Assembly: GCA_017543335.1 (NCBI GenBank)
Contig: JAFYGE010000084.1
Span: forward strand, 1 to 47,606
Direction of reading: 5' to 3'
Source: Ruminococcus sp.
GTDB taxonomy: Bacteria > Bacillota > Clostridia > Oscillospirales > Ruminococcaceae
DNA length: 47,606 bases
Below are positions 7,265 through 15,764 of the stretch, piece after piece (position 1 is the stretch's first letter; the number at the start of each line of letters is the position of its first letter). The notes under the pieces were generated by a model, which worked only from the letters and a program-made list of their open reading frames with translations, was not told the DNA's origin and made no database searches. The translations under genes were made by a program, and so were the position numbers.

Positions 7265-10200
7265 TCATCCGAGCTTAGTACCGTTTGAAAGGGTACCGCC
7301 GATATAAACGACCTGCTTGCCGTCAGTCGAGCTTACCTCAGTACCGCCGCTTACAGTACCGCCGGTGTAGAAAGCTGAACCGCTCTTTGCGTTAGCTCCG
7401 CCTGCATAGAAGTTAGAAACGCTCTTTCCAAGGACGAATGAAACTATAACTTTGCCGTCGCTGCCTACAAGGCTTACTCTTGAATTAGCTGATGTACTCT
7501 TTCCTGTTGCTGAAACTGAGGCTGAATTTCTAAGGCAGTCGCCCATAACGCTGTTATAGTTATTTACCCATGTTGAGCCATTTACTGATACACTGTTTCC
7601 GCTGTCACCGCAGTCGAAAGGCTCACTGCCGTTGCTTATCTGATAGCCGCCGTTCATTTTTATATCACCGTTGGAGTCAAAACCGTCATGGTCGCCGTCA
7701 GAAATATTTACGAGAGCTAAACCGCCGTTGAATGTCATGAGATAAGAGCCGCCGGAAGTGCTCATGCCGCCCTGTCCCCACTGGAATCCTCCGGGACCTC
7801 CCGGATTTCCGCTGCCTGAGCCGTCAGCACCGCCTGCTGCATTGAATCCGTCATCAGTGCTTGTAACGAGAACTGTACCGCTGTTCTGAGTGATATTCTG
7901 ACCCTCTATGCCTTCGTATGCCTTTGTAACAGTTATCATTACATCGTCATATGTATTTGCACTGCCCTTGCCGATAGTGAGGTTGTGATCTGAATGAGCA
8001 CCGTCATCTGCTGATGCAAGTGTGTACGTACCACCGTAAAGGAACATATCTCCGCCGCAGTGGATAGCATCATCGGAAGAATCTATATTGAGAGTACCGC
8101 CATTGATAGTGATATTGCCTTTGCTCTGCCATGTAGTACCTGCCTCATCGTAAAGACCTACAGCTTTTATGCCCTTTGCAGATATGTCGACTTTATTGGA
8201 ATTTCCGTCCTGCATTCCGCCGCCGCCGGGTCTGCCGCCGAATCCTCCCCAGCCGCCTGTGCTGCCGGAAGATGAGCCTGTACCTGTATAGGTGCTGCCT
8301 TGATATGTATATATGCTGACATCGCCGCCGTTCATAATGAATTCCTGTTCTGCCTGTATGCCGTCAGCATAGGAATGTATATCGACTGTTCCGCCGTTTA
8401 TAGTAACTGATCCGTATGACTTATCTGAAGCTGTATCTGTAGCAGTTGACTTGATGCCGTCACCGCTTGTCTTGGTATTTACCGTGAGTTTTAGATTGCT
8501 GTAATCTACAGCTGAACCGTCAGACTTTGCATCGTTGCCGATAGTAACACTGTCTTTGCCACGTATACCGTCATCAACAGCATTTACTGTTATATTACCA
8601 TTATATATCTTTATGTCATTCTTACAAACTATGGCATCGTCCTGATTACCGTTTACTGTGAGAGTACCTGTTCCCTTGAACTTAATATCGTCACGGGCAA
8701 AGATAGCTCCCTCGACTGTATTTGTATTGCCGTCGCTGTCAGTATATGTCTGAGAATGAGTTGTACCGTCAGAAATGGTATTTACGGTATCTTTTTTTGC
8801 AACTATCTGTACTTCGTCGCCTATGGACTCAACATAAATAGGTGCAGTACTTGTATTTGTAAGACTCATACCTGCGAGGTCAAGCTCAACAACTGAATTT
8901 GGGTACGCAGTTTTGTCGACATTTACAATTATCTGTGAACCTGTGCCCTCTCCGGTAACTGTGAATACTCCTTCTTTGCTGATAGTGAGGACATTATTAT
9001 TTATTGACGCAACATCAGCAGGTGCATTTGTATTTATAGATGCTCCGCTGAGAGTGATTGTGTAACCGTCAGTTACAGTAGGAGTTGTTGTCTGAGAAAC
9101 AGCACCGGAAGGGTCAACGCTTTCAAATGCTGTTACAGAGTCTGTAACATTGAATGTATTTGCAGTACCGTTGCTGTGAGTTACAGCAGTACCTGTTGAA
9201 GCATTGGTAAGAGTATATGTCTGTCCTGCCTTAATGGACGGATCACTCAAAAGTACGTATTTATACTTCTTGTTCCACTTTGAAACGGATACATCTCCTG
9301 CTGTTATTGCATTTGCCTTTTTCCACATAAGATCGGTATTCTCAGCACAGTCTATGCAGTTAAGGAGCATTACAGCCTGATTTGCTGCACTTACAGATGC
9401 GGACTGATTATCAGTAGCTGTTGCGATAACAGTACCGCCTGTAATATTTATTGCTGTACCTTCGGTAACAGTACCGCCTGTAAGACCTCTGTCACCGCCT
9501 GCGATAACAGTACCGCCTGAAATATCGATAGTAGTACTCGACTGTATAGCGTCGTTTCCTGCCTTGATGCTGATTGTACCGCCGGTTATTGCAACATTAC
9601 CCTTAGAGGACTTGATACCGTCGCCCTCTGCATCGACTGTAAGGCTTCCGGACTTGACGGTGAGTGATGTTTTGCCGTTGATACCATTGGTCTTATCAGT
9701 TGAATTGAGAGTAGTTACAGTTATGTTTCCGCCGTTTATCTTTATATCGTTATTGCATACGATACCGTCCTGAGTGTTAGCAGTTACGTTAAGAGAACCT
9801 GTGCCGAGTTCGCCGCCCTTGATAGTGAGGTCGTCTTTAGCTTCTATGACAGCAGCTCCGAGATTATCTCCGGAATAAGCAGTATCTCCGTCAGAAATAG
9901 TATTCTCGGTACCGTCAACAAGGTTTATAGAAGTATTCTCAGCATTTGATATAAGTATTGCCGGAGCACTCTTGCCTGTGATATTTACTCCGTTAAGGAA
10001 TATCTTGACTGTTTCAGGGTCAACTGTTTCGTCCGGTATTGCAACTGCTATCTGACCGTCATCAAGAGTACCGTCAATGTAGAATGTACCGGAATGAGAG
10101 ATAGTTACTGTTGTACCGTTTACCTCAGCATACTTGCCTTCAACTGTGATAGAAGTATTTTTCAGGTGTATGAAAGTACCTGTGGATACAGGGTCGGTGT

Positions 10201-10561
10201 AGCCCTCTTTAAATGATTCCGGAAGTGTTATCTTACCTATAAGATACTTCTGGATAGAGAGTGCATCCATAGTTGTTATGCCGCTTCCTCTTTCGTATAC
10301 GTCAGCGAGGTCGGCACCTTTTTCTGTAAGGTGATTAGTGTCTGTACCGTTAATACCGTATACATCGCCGTTTGCGATAGACTGCATTATGAGAACTGCG
10401 TCATTCATCTTTACTTCCCCGTTACAGTTAGCATCGCCATATACTTTGTCTGAAACGGTATCTGCTGCTGAAGCCTCAGGTACTATAAACGGAATAGCCG
10501 ATGCTGCTACACAAAATGCTGACAGACCGGTTATCAAATTTTTAAATTTCCTGTTTTTCAT
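7265..10561 (-). CDS. Secreted beta-helix carbohydrate-binding protein with N-terminal dockerin
   Basis: This is a 1,098-aa exported protein. A signal peptide (about 1-33, cleavage near ASA-AD) is followed directly by a dockerin type I-like module (about 41-112), with two calcium-loop repeats (DANCNGEVKMND at 43-54; a second around 87-99). The rest is built of Gly/Asn/Thr-rich parallel beta-helix rungs such as DGTENTISDG, DDLTIKGEGTL-like and DAIQSSTTIDISGGTV. These look like two copies of the Cthe_2159 (former DUF4353) calcium-dependent polysaccharide-binding fold, separated near residues 430-500. Two very Gly-rich loops occur (about 760-785 and 905-930). No catalytic motif is seen. ATG 10561 follows AAAGGAG; a TTG at 10570 sits too close to that site. 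A dockerin implies docking to a cohesin scaffold. Confidence 0.8.
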   Translation of the reverse strand: MKNRKFKNLITGLSAFCVAASAIPFIVPEASAADTVSDKVYGDANCNGEVKMNDAVLIMQSIANGDVYGINGTDTNHLTEKGADLADVYERGSGITTMDALSIQKYLIGKITLPESFKEGYTDPVSTGTFIHLKNTSITVEGKYAEVNGTTVTISHSGTFYIDGTLDDGQIAVAIPDETVDPETVKIFLNGVNITGKSAPAILISNAENTSINLVDGTENTISDGDTAYSGDNLGAAVIEAKDDLTIKGGELGTGSLNVTANTQDGIVCNNDIKINGGNITVTTLNSTDKTNGINGKTSLTVKSGSLTVDAEGDGIKSSKGNVAITGGTISIKAGNDAIQSSTTIDISGGTVIAGGDRGLTGGTVTEGTAINITGGTVIATATDNQSASVSAANQAVMLLNCIDCAENTDLMWKKANAITAGDVSVSKWNKKYKYVLLSDPSIKAGQTYTLTNASTGTAVTHSNGTANTFNVTDSVTAFESVDPSGAVSQTTTPTVTDGYTITLSGASINTNAPADVASINNNVLTISKEGVFTVTGEGTGSQIIVNVDKTAYPNSVVELDLAGMSLTNTSTAPIYVESIGDEVQIVAKKDTVNTISDGTTHSQTYTDSDGNTNTVEGAIFARDDIKFKGTGTLTVNGNQDDAIVCKNDIKIYNGNITVNAVDDGIRGKDSVTIGNDAKSDGSAVDYSNLKLTVNTKTSGDGIKSTATDTASDKSYGSVTINGGTVDIHSYADGIQAEQEFIMNGGDVSIYTYQGSTYTGTGSSSGSTGGWGGFGGRPGGGGMQDGNSNKVDISAKGIKAVGLYDEAGTTWQSKGNITINGGTLNIDSSDDAIHCGGDMFLYGGTYTLASADDGAHSDHNLTIGKGSANTYDDVMITVTKAYEGIEGQNITQNSGTVLVTSTDDGFNAAGGADGSGSGNPGGPGGFQWGQGGMSTSGGSYLMTFNGGLALVNISDGDHDGFDSNGDIKMNGGYQISNGSEPFDCGDSGNSVSVNGSTWVNNYNSVMGDCLRNSASVSATGKSTSANSRVSLVGSDGKVIVSFVLGKSVSNFYAGGANAKSGSAFYTGGTVSGGTEVSSTDGKQVVYIGGTLSNGTKLG

Positions 10562-10609
10562 TCTGATCAAACTCCTTTATTTTTAGAGGTTTTCGTTTAC
10601 TATGCTTTG

Positions 10610-10653
10610 ATTATAGTTCTTCAAGCTTAAAAAAATCTTAAAGTAATCTTAAA
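10610..10653 (-). promoter_or_regulatory. Promoter with three 11-bp-phased direct repeats
   Basis: A TATAAT -10 (minus strand, 10615-10610) has no recognisable -35. Instead the hexamer TTTAAG occurs three times in the same orientation (plus-strand CTTAAA at 10626-10631, 10637-10642, 10648-10653), exactly 11 bp apart and covering the -35 position. Such direct repeats are the usual binding pattern of OmpR/PhoB-type response regulators; the regulator gene is not in this window. Confidence 0.6.
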
Positions 10654-10770
10654 TTAAAATTAATATTTCTGTATATTGTGCACAAAATACATATTAAATA
10701 TATAAAGTACAGATTATTCAGTATAACAATTTGTTTTGAAAAGCAATGTGCATTGTTCATATTTTTTCTA

Positions 10771-10799
10771 TTGACTTGATATTGTTTTTGGTGTATAAT
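10771..10799 (+). promoter_or_regulatory. Promoter of glgA
   Basis: TTGACT (10771-10776) and TATAAT (10794-10799) are 17 bp apart, about 55 bp before the start codon. Confidence 0.7.
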
Positions 10800-10854
10800 A
10801 TAAGATATAAAGCTGCATATCGGCAGTAATTTTATACGATAGGAGTTATGGCAT

Positions 10855-12309
10855 ATGAAAAATATATTATTCGCAGCATCAGAATGCGTTCCATTCATCA
10901 AGACCGGCGGTCTGGCAGATGTTGTAGGTGCTCTGCCTAAGTATATAAATAAAAATGAATTCGATGTAAGAGTCATTATGCCTTATTATACCTGTATTCC
11001 GGAAAAATACAGAAGCAATTTCAAGTATGTGACCCATTTCTATATGGACTACGGTATGCGTACCGACGGCGTTCATGTCGGTATAATGGAGTACGAGTAC
11101 AACGGTATCAAGTTCTATTTCGTTGATAATGAGTACTATTTCAAGTGCGATAGTCCATATTCGTCAGATATGAAATGGGATATCGAACGCTTTACTTTCT
11201 TCTCAAAAGCTGTTCTGGCTATACTTCCTGTCATTGGCTTCAGACCGGATATCATACATTGTCATGACTGGCAGGCTTCCCTCATACCTGTTTTCCTGCA
11301 TACAGCTTTTGCAACAAATCCGTTCTTCAGCTCAACAAAGACTATCATGACTATCCATAACCTTAAATTCCAGGGAGTATGGGATATAGATACTTTCAAG
11401 TACAATACCGCTCTTCCGGACTATATGTTTACTCCGGACAAGCTTGAATTCCATAAAAATGCGAATATGCTCAAAGGCGGTCTTGTTTATGCCGACTATA
11501 TTACTACCGTTTCTGAGACTTATGCCGAGGAGATAAAATATCCGTTCTTCGGTGAACAGCTCGACGGTCTCCTCAGAGCAAGATCAGCTTCACTGAGAGG
11601 TATCGTTAACGGTATCGACTATAAAGTCTTTGATCCTTCCAATGATAAGAAGATCTATGCTGAGTATACATCTGACAATGCTAAGGAGCAGAAGGCTGTA
11701 AACAAGGAAAAATTACAGGAACAGCTCGGACTCCCTGTTGACAGAAATAAATATATGATAGCTATTATCTCCCGTCTTACCGACCAGAAGGGACTCGACC
11801 TCGTTAACTACGCTATCGAGCGTATATGCGACGAGTTCACTCAGTTCGTTATCATTGGTACTGGAGATCCGAAATATGAGAATATGTTCAAGCACTATCA
11901 GTGGAAATATCCTGAGAGAGTTTCTGCTAATATACTCTACTCAGATGAGCTTGCTCATAAACTCTATGCTGCTGCTGACGCTATGCTCATGCCTTCACTC
12001 TTTGAGCCATGCGGACTTACTCAGCTCATATCACTCAGATATGGTACTGTTCCGATAGTTCGTGAGACTGGCGGTCTGAAAGATACTGTTCAGCCTTACA
12101 ATGAATTTGACGGAACAGGAACTGGCTTCTCATTTGCTAACTATAACGGTGATGAAATGCTCGGCGTTATAAATTACTCCAAGCATATCTACTACAATCA
12201 CCGTGACCAGTGGGATAAAATGGTCAAGAGAGATATGGAAGCCGATTTCTCATGGAACAGCTCTGCTGTACAGTACGAGGGAATGTACGACTGGATGATA
12301 AACTGGTAA
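10855..12309 (+). CDS. glgA: Glycogen synthase (ADP-glucose type)
   Basis: This cytosolic GT5 glycosyltransferase extends alpha-1,4-glucan chains from ADP-glucose. The 484-aa length is typical. The N-terminal KTGGLADVVGALPK (about 17-30) is the ADP-glucose-binding motif of the family, HCHDWQASLIP lies in the N-domain, and the C-terminal catalytic block SLFEPCGLTQLISLRYGT with TGGLKDTV is intact. A good AGGAG site precedes ATG 10855. No other glg genes are adjacent, so it is a monocistronic unit with its own promoter and a strong terminator. Carbon storage is a reasonable role for a fibre-degrading bacterium. Confidence 0.95.
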   Translation: MKNILFAASECVPFIKTGGLADVVGALPKYINKNEFDVRVIMPYYTCIPEKYRSNFKYVTHFYMDYGMRTDGVHVGIMEYEYNGIKFYFVDNEYYFKCDSPYSSDMKWDIERFTFFSKAVLAILPVIGFRPDIIHCHDWQASLIPVFLHTAFATNPFFSSTKTIMTIHNLKFQGVWDIDTFKYNTALPDYMFTPDKLEFHKNANMLKGGLVYADYITTVSETYAEEIKYPFFGEQLDGLLRARSASLRGIVNGIDYKVFDPSNDKKIYAEYTSDNAKEQKAVNKEKLQEQLGLPVDRNKYMIAIISRLTDQKGLDLVNYAIERICDEFTQFVIIGTGDPKYENMFKHYQWKYPERVSANILYSDELAHKLYAAADAMLMPSLFEPCGLTQLISLRYGTVPIVRETGGLKDTVQPYNEFDGTGTGFSFANYNGDEMLGVINYSKHIYYNHRDQWDKMVKRDMEADFSWNSSAVQYEGMYDWMINW

Positions 12310-12333
12310 TTGACGTTTTCCATAAATCATACG

Positions 12334-12371
12334 AACAATGGGCGGATGCCACTATCCGCCCATTGTTTTGC
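12334..12371 (+). terminator. Terminator of glgA
   Basis: A perfect 14-bp stem (AACAATGGGCGGAT at 12334-12347, ATCCGCCCATTGTT at 12354-12367) with a 6-nt loop is followed by TTG. Confidence 0.85.
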
Positions 12372-12428
12372 TGATATTTAACAACATGAAATAACTAAAA
12401 AACTCTGTACCTTCAAAGGACTTTAGAT

Positions 12429-13097
12429 ATGAATAATAATTTTTTACTTCGTGGTGCTATTTTTGATATGGACGGTGTCCTGATAGATACTGAAAAACTC
12501 TATCTTCGCTTCTGGAAGGAAGCTGCTGCTGAATTTGGCTACGATATGCGTGATGAGTACGTTTATGCTGTCCGCAGCATGGCACGTAAATACTCGATAC
12601 CAAAATTAAAAAGTATGCTCGGTGAAGACTTCCCGACTGAAGAGGTGCGTTCACGCAGAAGTGAACTGATGAATGCTTACATAGAGCGTGTAGGTATCGA
12701 AACTAAACCGGGTCTCTTTAAATTGCTTAATCATCTCAGAGATAAAGGCTATCGTATCGCAGTCGCTACTGCAACTCCGAGAGAGAGGACACTGAGCTAT
12801 CTCAGCCGTATTGGTGCACTTGAATTCTTCGATGCTGTTGTCTGTGGAGATATGGTAAAAACAGGCAAACCTGCACCGGATATATACCTGACTGCTGCCA
12901 ACGAGCTCGGACTTGCTCCTGAACAATGTGCGGCATTTGAAGATTCACCTAACGGGCTTAAAGCCGCAAATTCAGCCGGATGTATGACTATCATGGTACC
13001 GGATATGACTCAGCCTGATGACGAAGTTGCTCCGTATATACATAGAGTGTTTAATGACCTTGAAGAAGCTGTTGAGCTTTTCGGGGAGGTGGAATAA
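12429..13097 (+). CDS. HAD-family hydrolase (beta-phosphoglucomutase/phosphatase-like)
   Basis: This 222-aa HAD subfamily I protein has motif I FDMDGVLIDTE (about 13-23), a four-helix cap, motif II ATATPRERT (about 114-122), the motif III Lys in KTGKPAPDIY, and motif IV FEDSPNGLKAANSAGCMTI. This resembles YcjU/GPH/beta-phosphoglucomutase-like phosphatases, and the true substrate cannot be read from sequence. The downstream gene overlaps its stop codon by one base (TAATG), implying translational coupling. Confidence 0.85.
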   Translation: MNNNFLLRGAIFDMDGVLIDTEKLYLRFWKEAAAEFGYDMRDEYVYAVRSMARKYSIPKLKSMLGEDFPTEEVRSRRSELMNAYIERVGIETKPGLFKLLNHLRDKGYRIAVATATPRERTLSYLSRIGALEFFDAVVCGDMVKTGKPAPDIYLTAANELGLAPEQCAAFEDSPNGLKAANSAGCMTIMVPDMTQPDDEVAPYIHRVFNDLEEAVELFGEVE

Positions 13098-13354
13098 TGA
13101 GCGTATCAGAAATATTTGAGATACCTAAATTCTTCTATTTTGAAAGCGGAAACGACTTTTCCGGAAGTCTTAAAGATTTTTCGTATAAGATAAGTAATGG
13201 AGAAAATCTCCATATTATGACATGGCACGGAAGGCTGTGCTCGATGAAAGCAAAGATAGAAAACGAAGCCGATTTTGAGAAAAATGAGGAAGGCTTTGCT
13301 GAGATGATAAAATGGCTTGAAGAAAGGTATAAAGAGGGAATTGACCAGAATTAA
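13097..13354 (+). CDS. Small acidic hypothetical protein
   Basis: I do not recognise this 85-aa protein. It is soluble, rich in Glu/Phe/Lys, with a central beta-like stretch (ENLHIMTWHGRLCSM) and an amphipathic, charged C-terminal helix. GGAGG sits 9 bases before ATG 13097 and the start overlaps the stop of the HAD gene, so it is probably translated with it. A terminator follows immediately. It may be an accessory to the HAD phosphatase, but only by position. Confidence 0.65.
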   Translation: MSVSEIFEIPKFFYFESGNDFSGSLKDFSYKISNGENLHIMTWHGRLCSMKAKIENEADFEKNEEGFAEMIKWLEERYKEGIDQN

Positions 13355-13362
13355 TGCATAAA

Positions 13363-13388
13363 AAAAGAGCTGCGGTTGCAGCTCTTTT
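13363..13388. terminator. Bidirectional terminator
   Basis: An 11-bp perfect stem (AAAAGAGCTGC / GCAGCTCTTTT) with a GGTT loop separates the convergent 13097 gene and the kinase-like gene; T-runs lie on both sides. Confidence 0.85.
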
Positions 13389-13397
13389 ATTTTTATA

Positions 13398-15434
13398 TTA
13401 CCACGTTTCAACGCCGGCATCATTTGTTGGAGTCTCAACAGGAGTGTCAACCGGAGCATCTGTTACTATCGGCTGAGGTGCTTCAGTAACCTGCTGAGGT
13501 GCCTGAGTTACAGGCTGTGGAGCTTCAGTAACCTGCTGAGGAGCTTGTGTTGCAGGCTCCTGATACTGAGTAGTTGCCTGAGCAGCTGTGGTGGTTTCAG
13601 TCCACTGACTCTGAGTTGTCTGTTGACCTTCGGAAGAATCCGGAATATAGTATATAGTAAGCTTTTTGCCTTCCTTATTGCTGAAACTGTCTCCAGGAGA
13701 TACCTTTTTGCCGTCGACCTGAAGTTCGATAACAGTATTAGGAGTACCATAAGCCCACTTTGAAGGAAGGAACTGACAATTAAAGTCGGAGATGCCTGCA
13801 CCTTCAAGTCTGTTTTTGTACTGTGATACTGAACATCCGCTGAAATCAGGGATAGTTGCGGACTCTTTACCCTTACTTACCTTAACTTTTATAACAGTTC
13901 CGACAGCTACCATTTTATTTGGTTCTATATCCTGTTCAAAGATCATATCGCTGTCGTAATCGTCGTTGTATTCATAAGTAGGATCAAGAACGAAGTAATC
14001 GGCCCATTTATCCTTGATATTTTCGTAGAACTTGCCTCTAAAATCCGGAACTTTAGTATCTTCCGGAAGGGTAGTAGCAGCTGAAGGATCAACAGTACCG
14101 GATATAACGTTATCGGTTGTTGATGAGTTTTTGGATTTTTTGCTTGCACTCTCATCGCTTCCTCCGCCTAAACCGAGGATATTGATAAATACAACAGCAA
14201 TTATCATGAGTATGGCAAGAAGCAGGATAGCAATTATTATCGGAACCTTTATTCTGTCGACGTTGTTTACACGCTCGTACTGATAATCGTCGTAATCATC
14301 GTTGCTCCTCTGAGGATAATTCATCGGAGGCGGTTGAGGCGGTGCGTACATCGGCTGCTGAGGAGGCTGCTGATAAACAGGCGGTTCACTGAAACCGTCA
14401 GCTCTTCTTGTTGGCTGTTCCTGATAATTTTTTACTGCCGCAGTGATGCCGGTAGCACTTTTTATAGGAGTCGGCTGTTCAAAAAGTCTTGTAACGAGCT
14501 CAGTTATTGTCTGGATTCTGTCTCTTCCGCTAAGGTTCATACCGTCCATGAGAACTCTTGAAACGTGAGCTGGTATATGCTGATTGAGCATAGCAGGCTC
14601 ATGAAGATCATCATGTTTAAGACGGTCTGTGGAGTCATCAGGCATACATCCTGTAAGAGCACGATAGATCAAAGCACAAATACCGTAGACATCGGTCCAT
14701 GAGCCCTGACGGCTGCTGCTGTTAGCAGAATACTGTTCAGGAGCGGCATATCCTTTGAAAAGCTCATATTCAAGACCGGCATTTGCTGTTCTTACAGCAG
14801 ATACGCAGAAGCCTGAAAGTCTGAGTTCGCCTTTAGCTGTGATATACACGGTATCAGGACTTATCGCTCTATGGATTATACCTGCATTATGCAGGCGGCC
14901 TATTGTAGTGAAAAGGGGAGGGAATAGCTTTGCGACCTGTTCCCAGCTGAGTTCTCCGGCATTTTCTTTAAGAAAATCAAGGAGCTTTACACCTTCGATA
15001 TACTCAAAAACGGTGTAAGTGGTATTATTTTCCGCAAACATATCAAGAACGGGATTGATATTGGAATCGTTTCTCATTCTTGCAAGTGACTTGTTGAGTT
15101 CTGTGTACTCAGCCATAAAAGCTTTATACTTAGCAAGATCATTGTAGTTTACGCTTATTGTAGCCTTATTTCTGACACGGGTACAGAGGTTTATAGGCAT
15201 ATATTCTCTGAGCATGACCTTACAGCCAGTAGATATATCATGTCCGATGTAGGTTGCACCCTCGCCGTTATATTCAAGCAGAACCCCGACAAGGTATCTG
15301 TCATGGAGTATTGTACCTGGGGTAATATACATTGGATTATGAGATCTTGAATTATCATATCCGCAATGCGGACAGATATTGTGGTCGGAATCATATTTTT
15401 CCATGCATTTGTAACAGAATTTACTATCGCCCAA
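13398..15434 (-). CDS. Zinc-ribbon / kinase-like / PASTA membrane protein, predicted pseudokinase
   Basis: This 678-aa protein has an N-terminal zinc ribbon (CYKC at 7-10, CPHC at 21-24), then a Ser/Thr-kinase fold (about 44-320), a Pro-rich linker, one membrane helix (about 397-420) and two PASTA-like repeats (about 462-600). A Thr/Pro/Gln-rich tail follows, containing a 14-residue tandem repeat (APQQVTEAPQPVTQ, 42-bp period). The three key kinase positions are changed: the VAIK Lys is Arg76 (VMLREYMP), HRD reads HRA (Ala190) with the metal-binding Asn as Thr195, and DFG reads GFC (208-210). The APE motif (APEQY, 231-235) and GSWTDVY remain. It starts at TTG 15434, with AAGGAGGA six bases upstream; the next Met would remove the zinc ribbon. 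PASTA repeats suggest sensing of peptidoglycan or lipid II. A scaffold or sensor role is inference. Confidence 0.85.
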   Translation of the reverse strand: MGDSKFCYKCMEKYDSDHNICPHCGYDNSRSHNPMYITPGTILHDRYLVGVLLEYNGEGATYIGHDISTGCKVMLREYMPINLCTRVRNKATISVNYNDLAKYKAFMAEYTELNKSLARMRNDSNINPVLDMFAENNTTYTVFEYIEGVKLLDFLKENAGELSWEQVAKLFPPLFTTIGRLHNAGIIHRAISPDTVYITAKGELRLSGFCVSAVRTANAGLEYELFKGYAAPEQYSANSSSRQGSWTDVYGICALIYRALTGCMPDDSTDRLKHDDLHEPAMLNQHIPAHVSRVLMDGMNLSGRDRIQTITELVTRLFEQPTPIKSATGITAAVKNYQEQPTRRADGFSEPPVYQQPPQQPMYAPPQPPPMNYPQRSNDDYDDYQYERVNNVDRIKVPIIIAILLLAILMIIAVVFINILGLGGGSDESASKKSKNSSTTDNVISGTVDPSAATTLPEDTKVPDFRGKFYENIKDKWADYFVLDPTYEYNDDYDSDMIFEQDIEPNKMVAVGTVIKVKVSKGKESATIPDFSGCSVSQYKNRLEGAGISDFNCQFLPSKWAYGTPNTVIELQVDGKKVSPGDSFSNKEGKKLTIYYIPDSSEGQQTTQSQWTETTTAAQATTQYQEPATQAPQQVTEAPQPVTQAPQQVTEAPQPIVTDAPVDTPVETPTNDAGVETW

Positions 15435-15487
15435 AGCAGCTCCTCCTTAATTTTAGTATATTAATGCATAAAATACGCATCATATCT

Positions 15488-15516
15488 ATAATATCAGAAA
15501 TTGCGGTAAAAGTCAA
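15488..15516 (-). promoter_or_regulatory. Promoter of pseudokinase gene
   Basis: On the minus strand, TTGACT (15516-15511) and TATTAT (15493-15488) are 17 bp apart. The stretch 15517-15680 beyond it shows nothing I can name. Confidence 0.6.
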
Positions 15517-15676
15517 CTGTTTGATCTCTCTTTATACGATTTCGTAGGAATTTGTATTTTTTCTGTAATATTTTATTTATAAATCACAGTTAGTAAAGGT
15601 ATTCAGCATTGATTCGTTCGCAGTATAGCGGGAGCGGATATGCTTTTTAGATGAATAATGTCCTCTCACTTTATCA

Positions 15677-15724
15677 ATAAAAAGCCATAGTACCTCTGCT
15701 AAAATATCAGAAGTACTATGGCTT
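15677..15724 (-). terminator. Terminator of purL
   Basis: A long inverted repeat (AAGCCATAGTAC... at 15682 pairing up to 15724, one mismatch) is followed on the minus strand by TTTTTATTG. It lies 40 bases after the purL stop. Confidence 0.8.
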
Positions 15725-15764
15725 GGATTTTTATACGATCAGCGAACTGAAAGTCCGCCTTATA

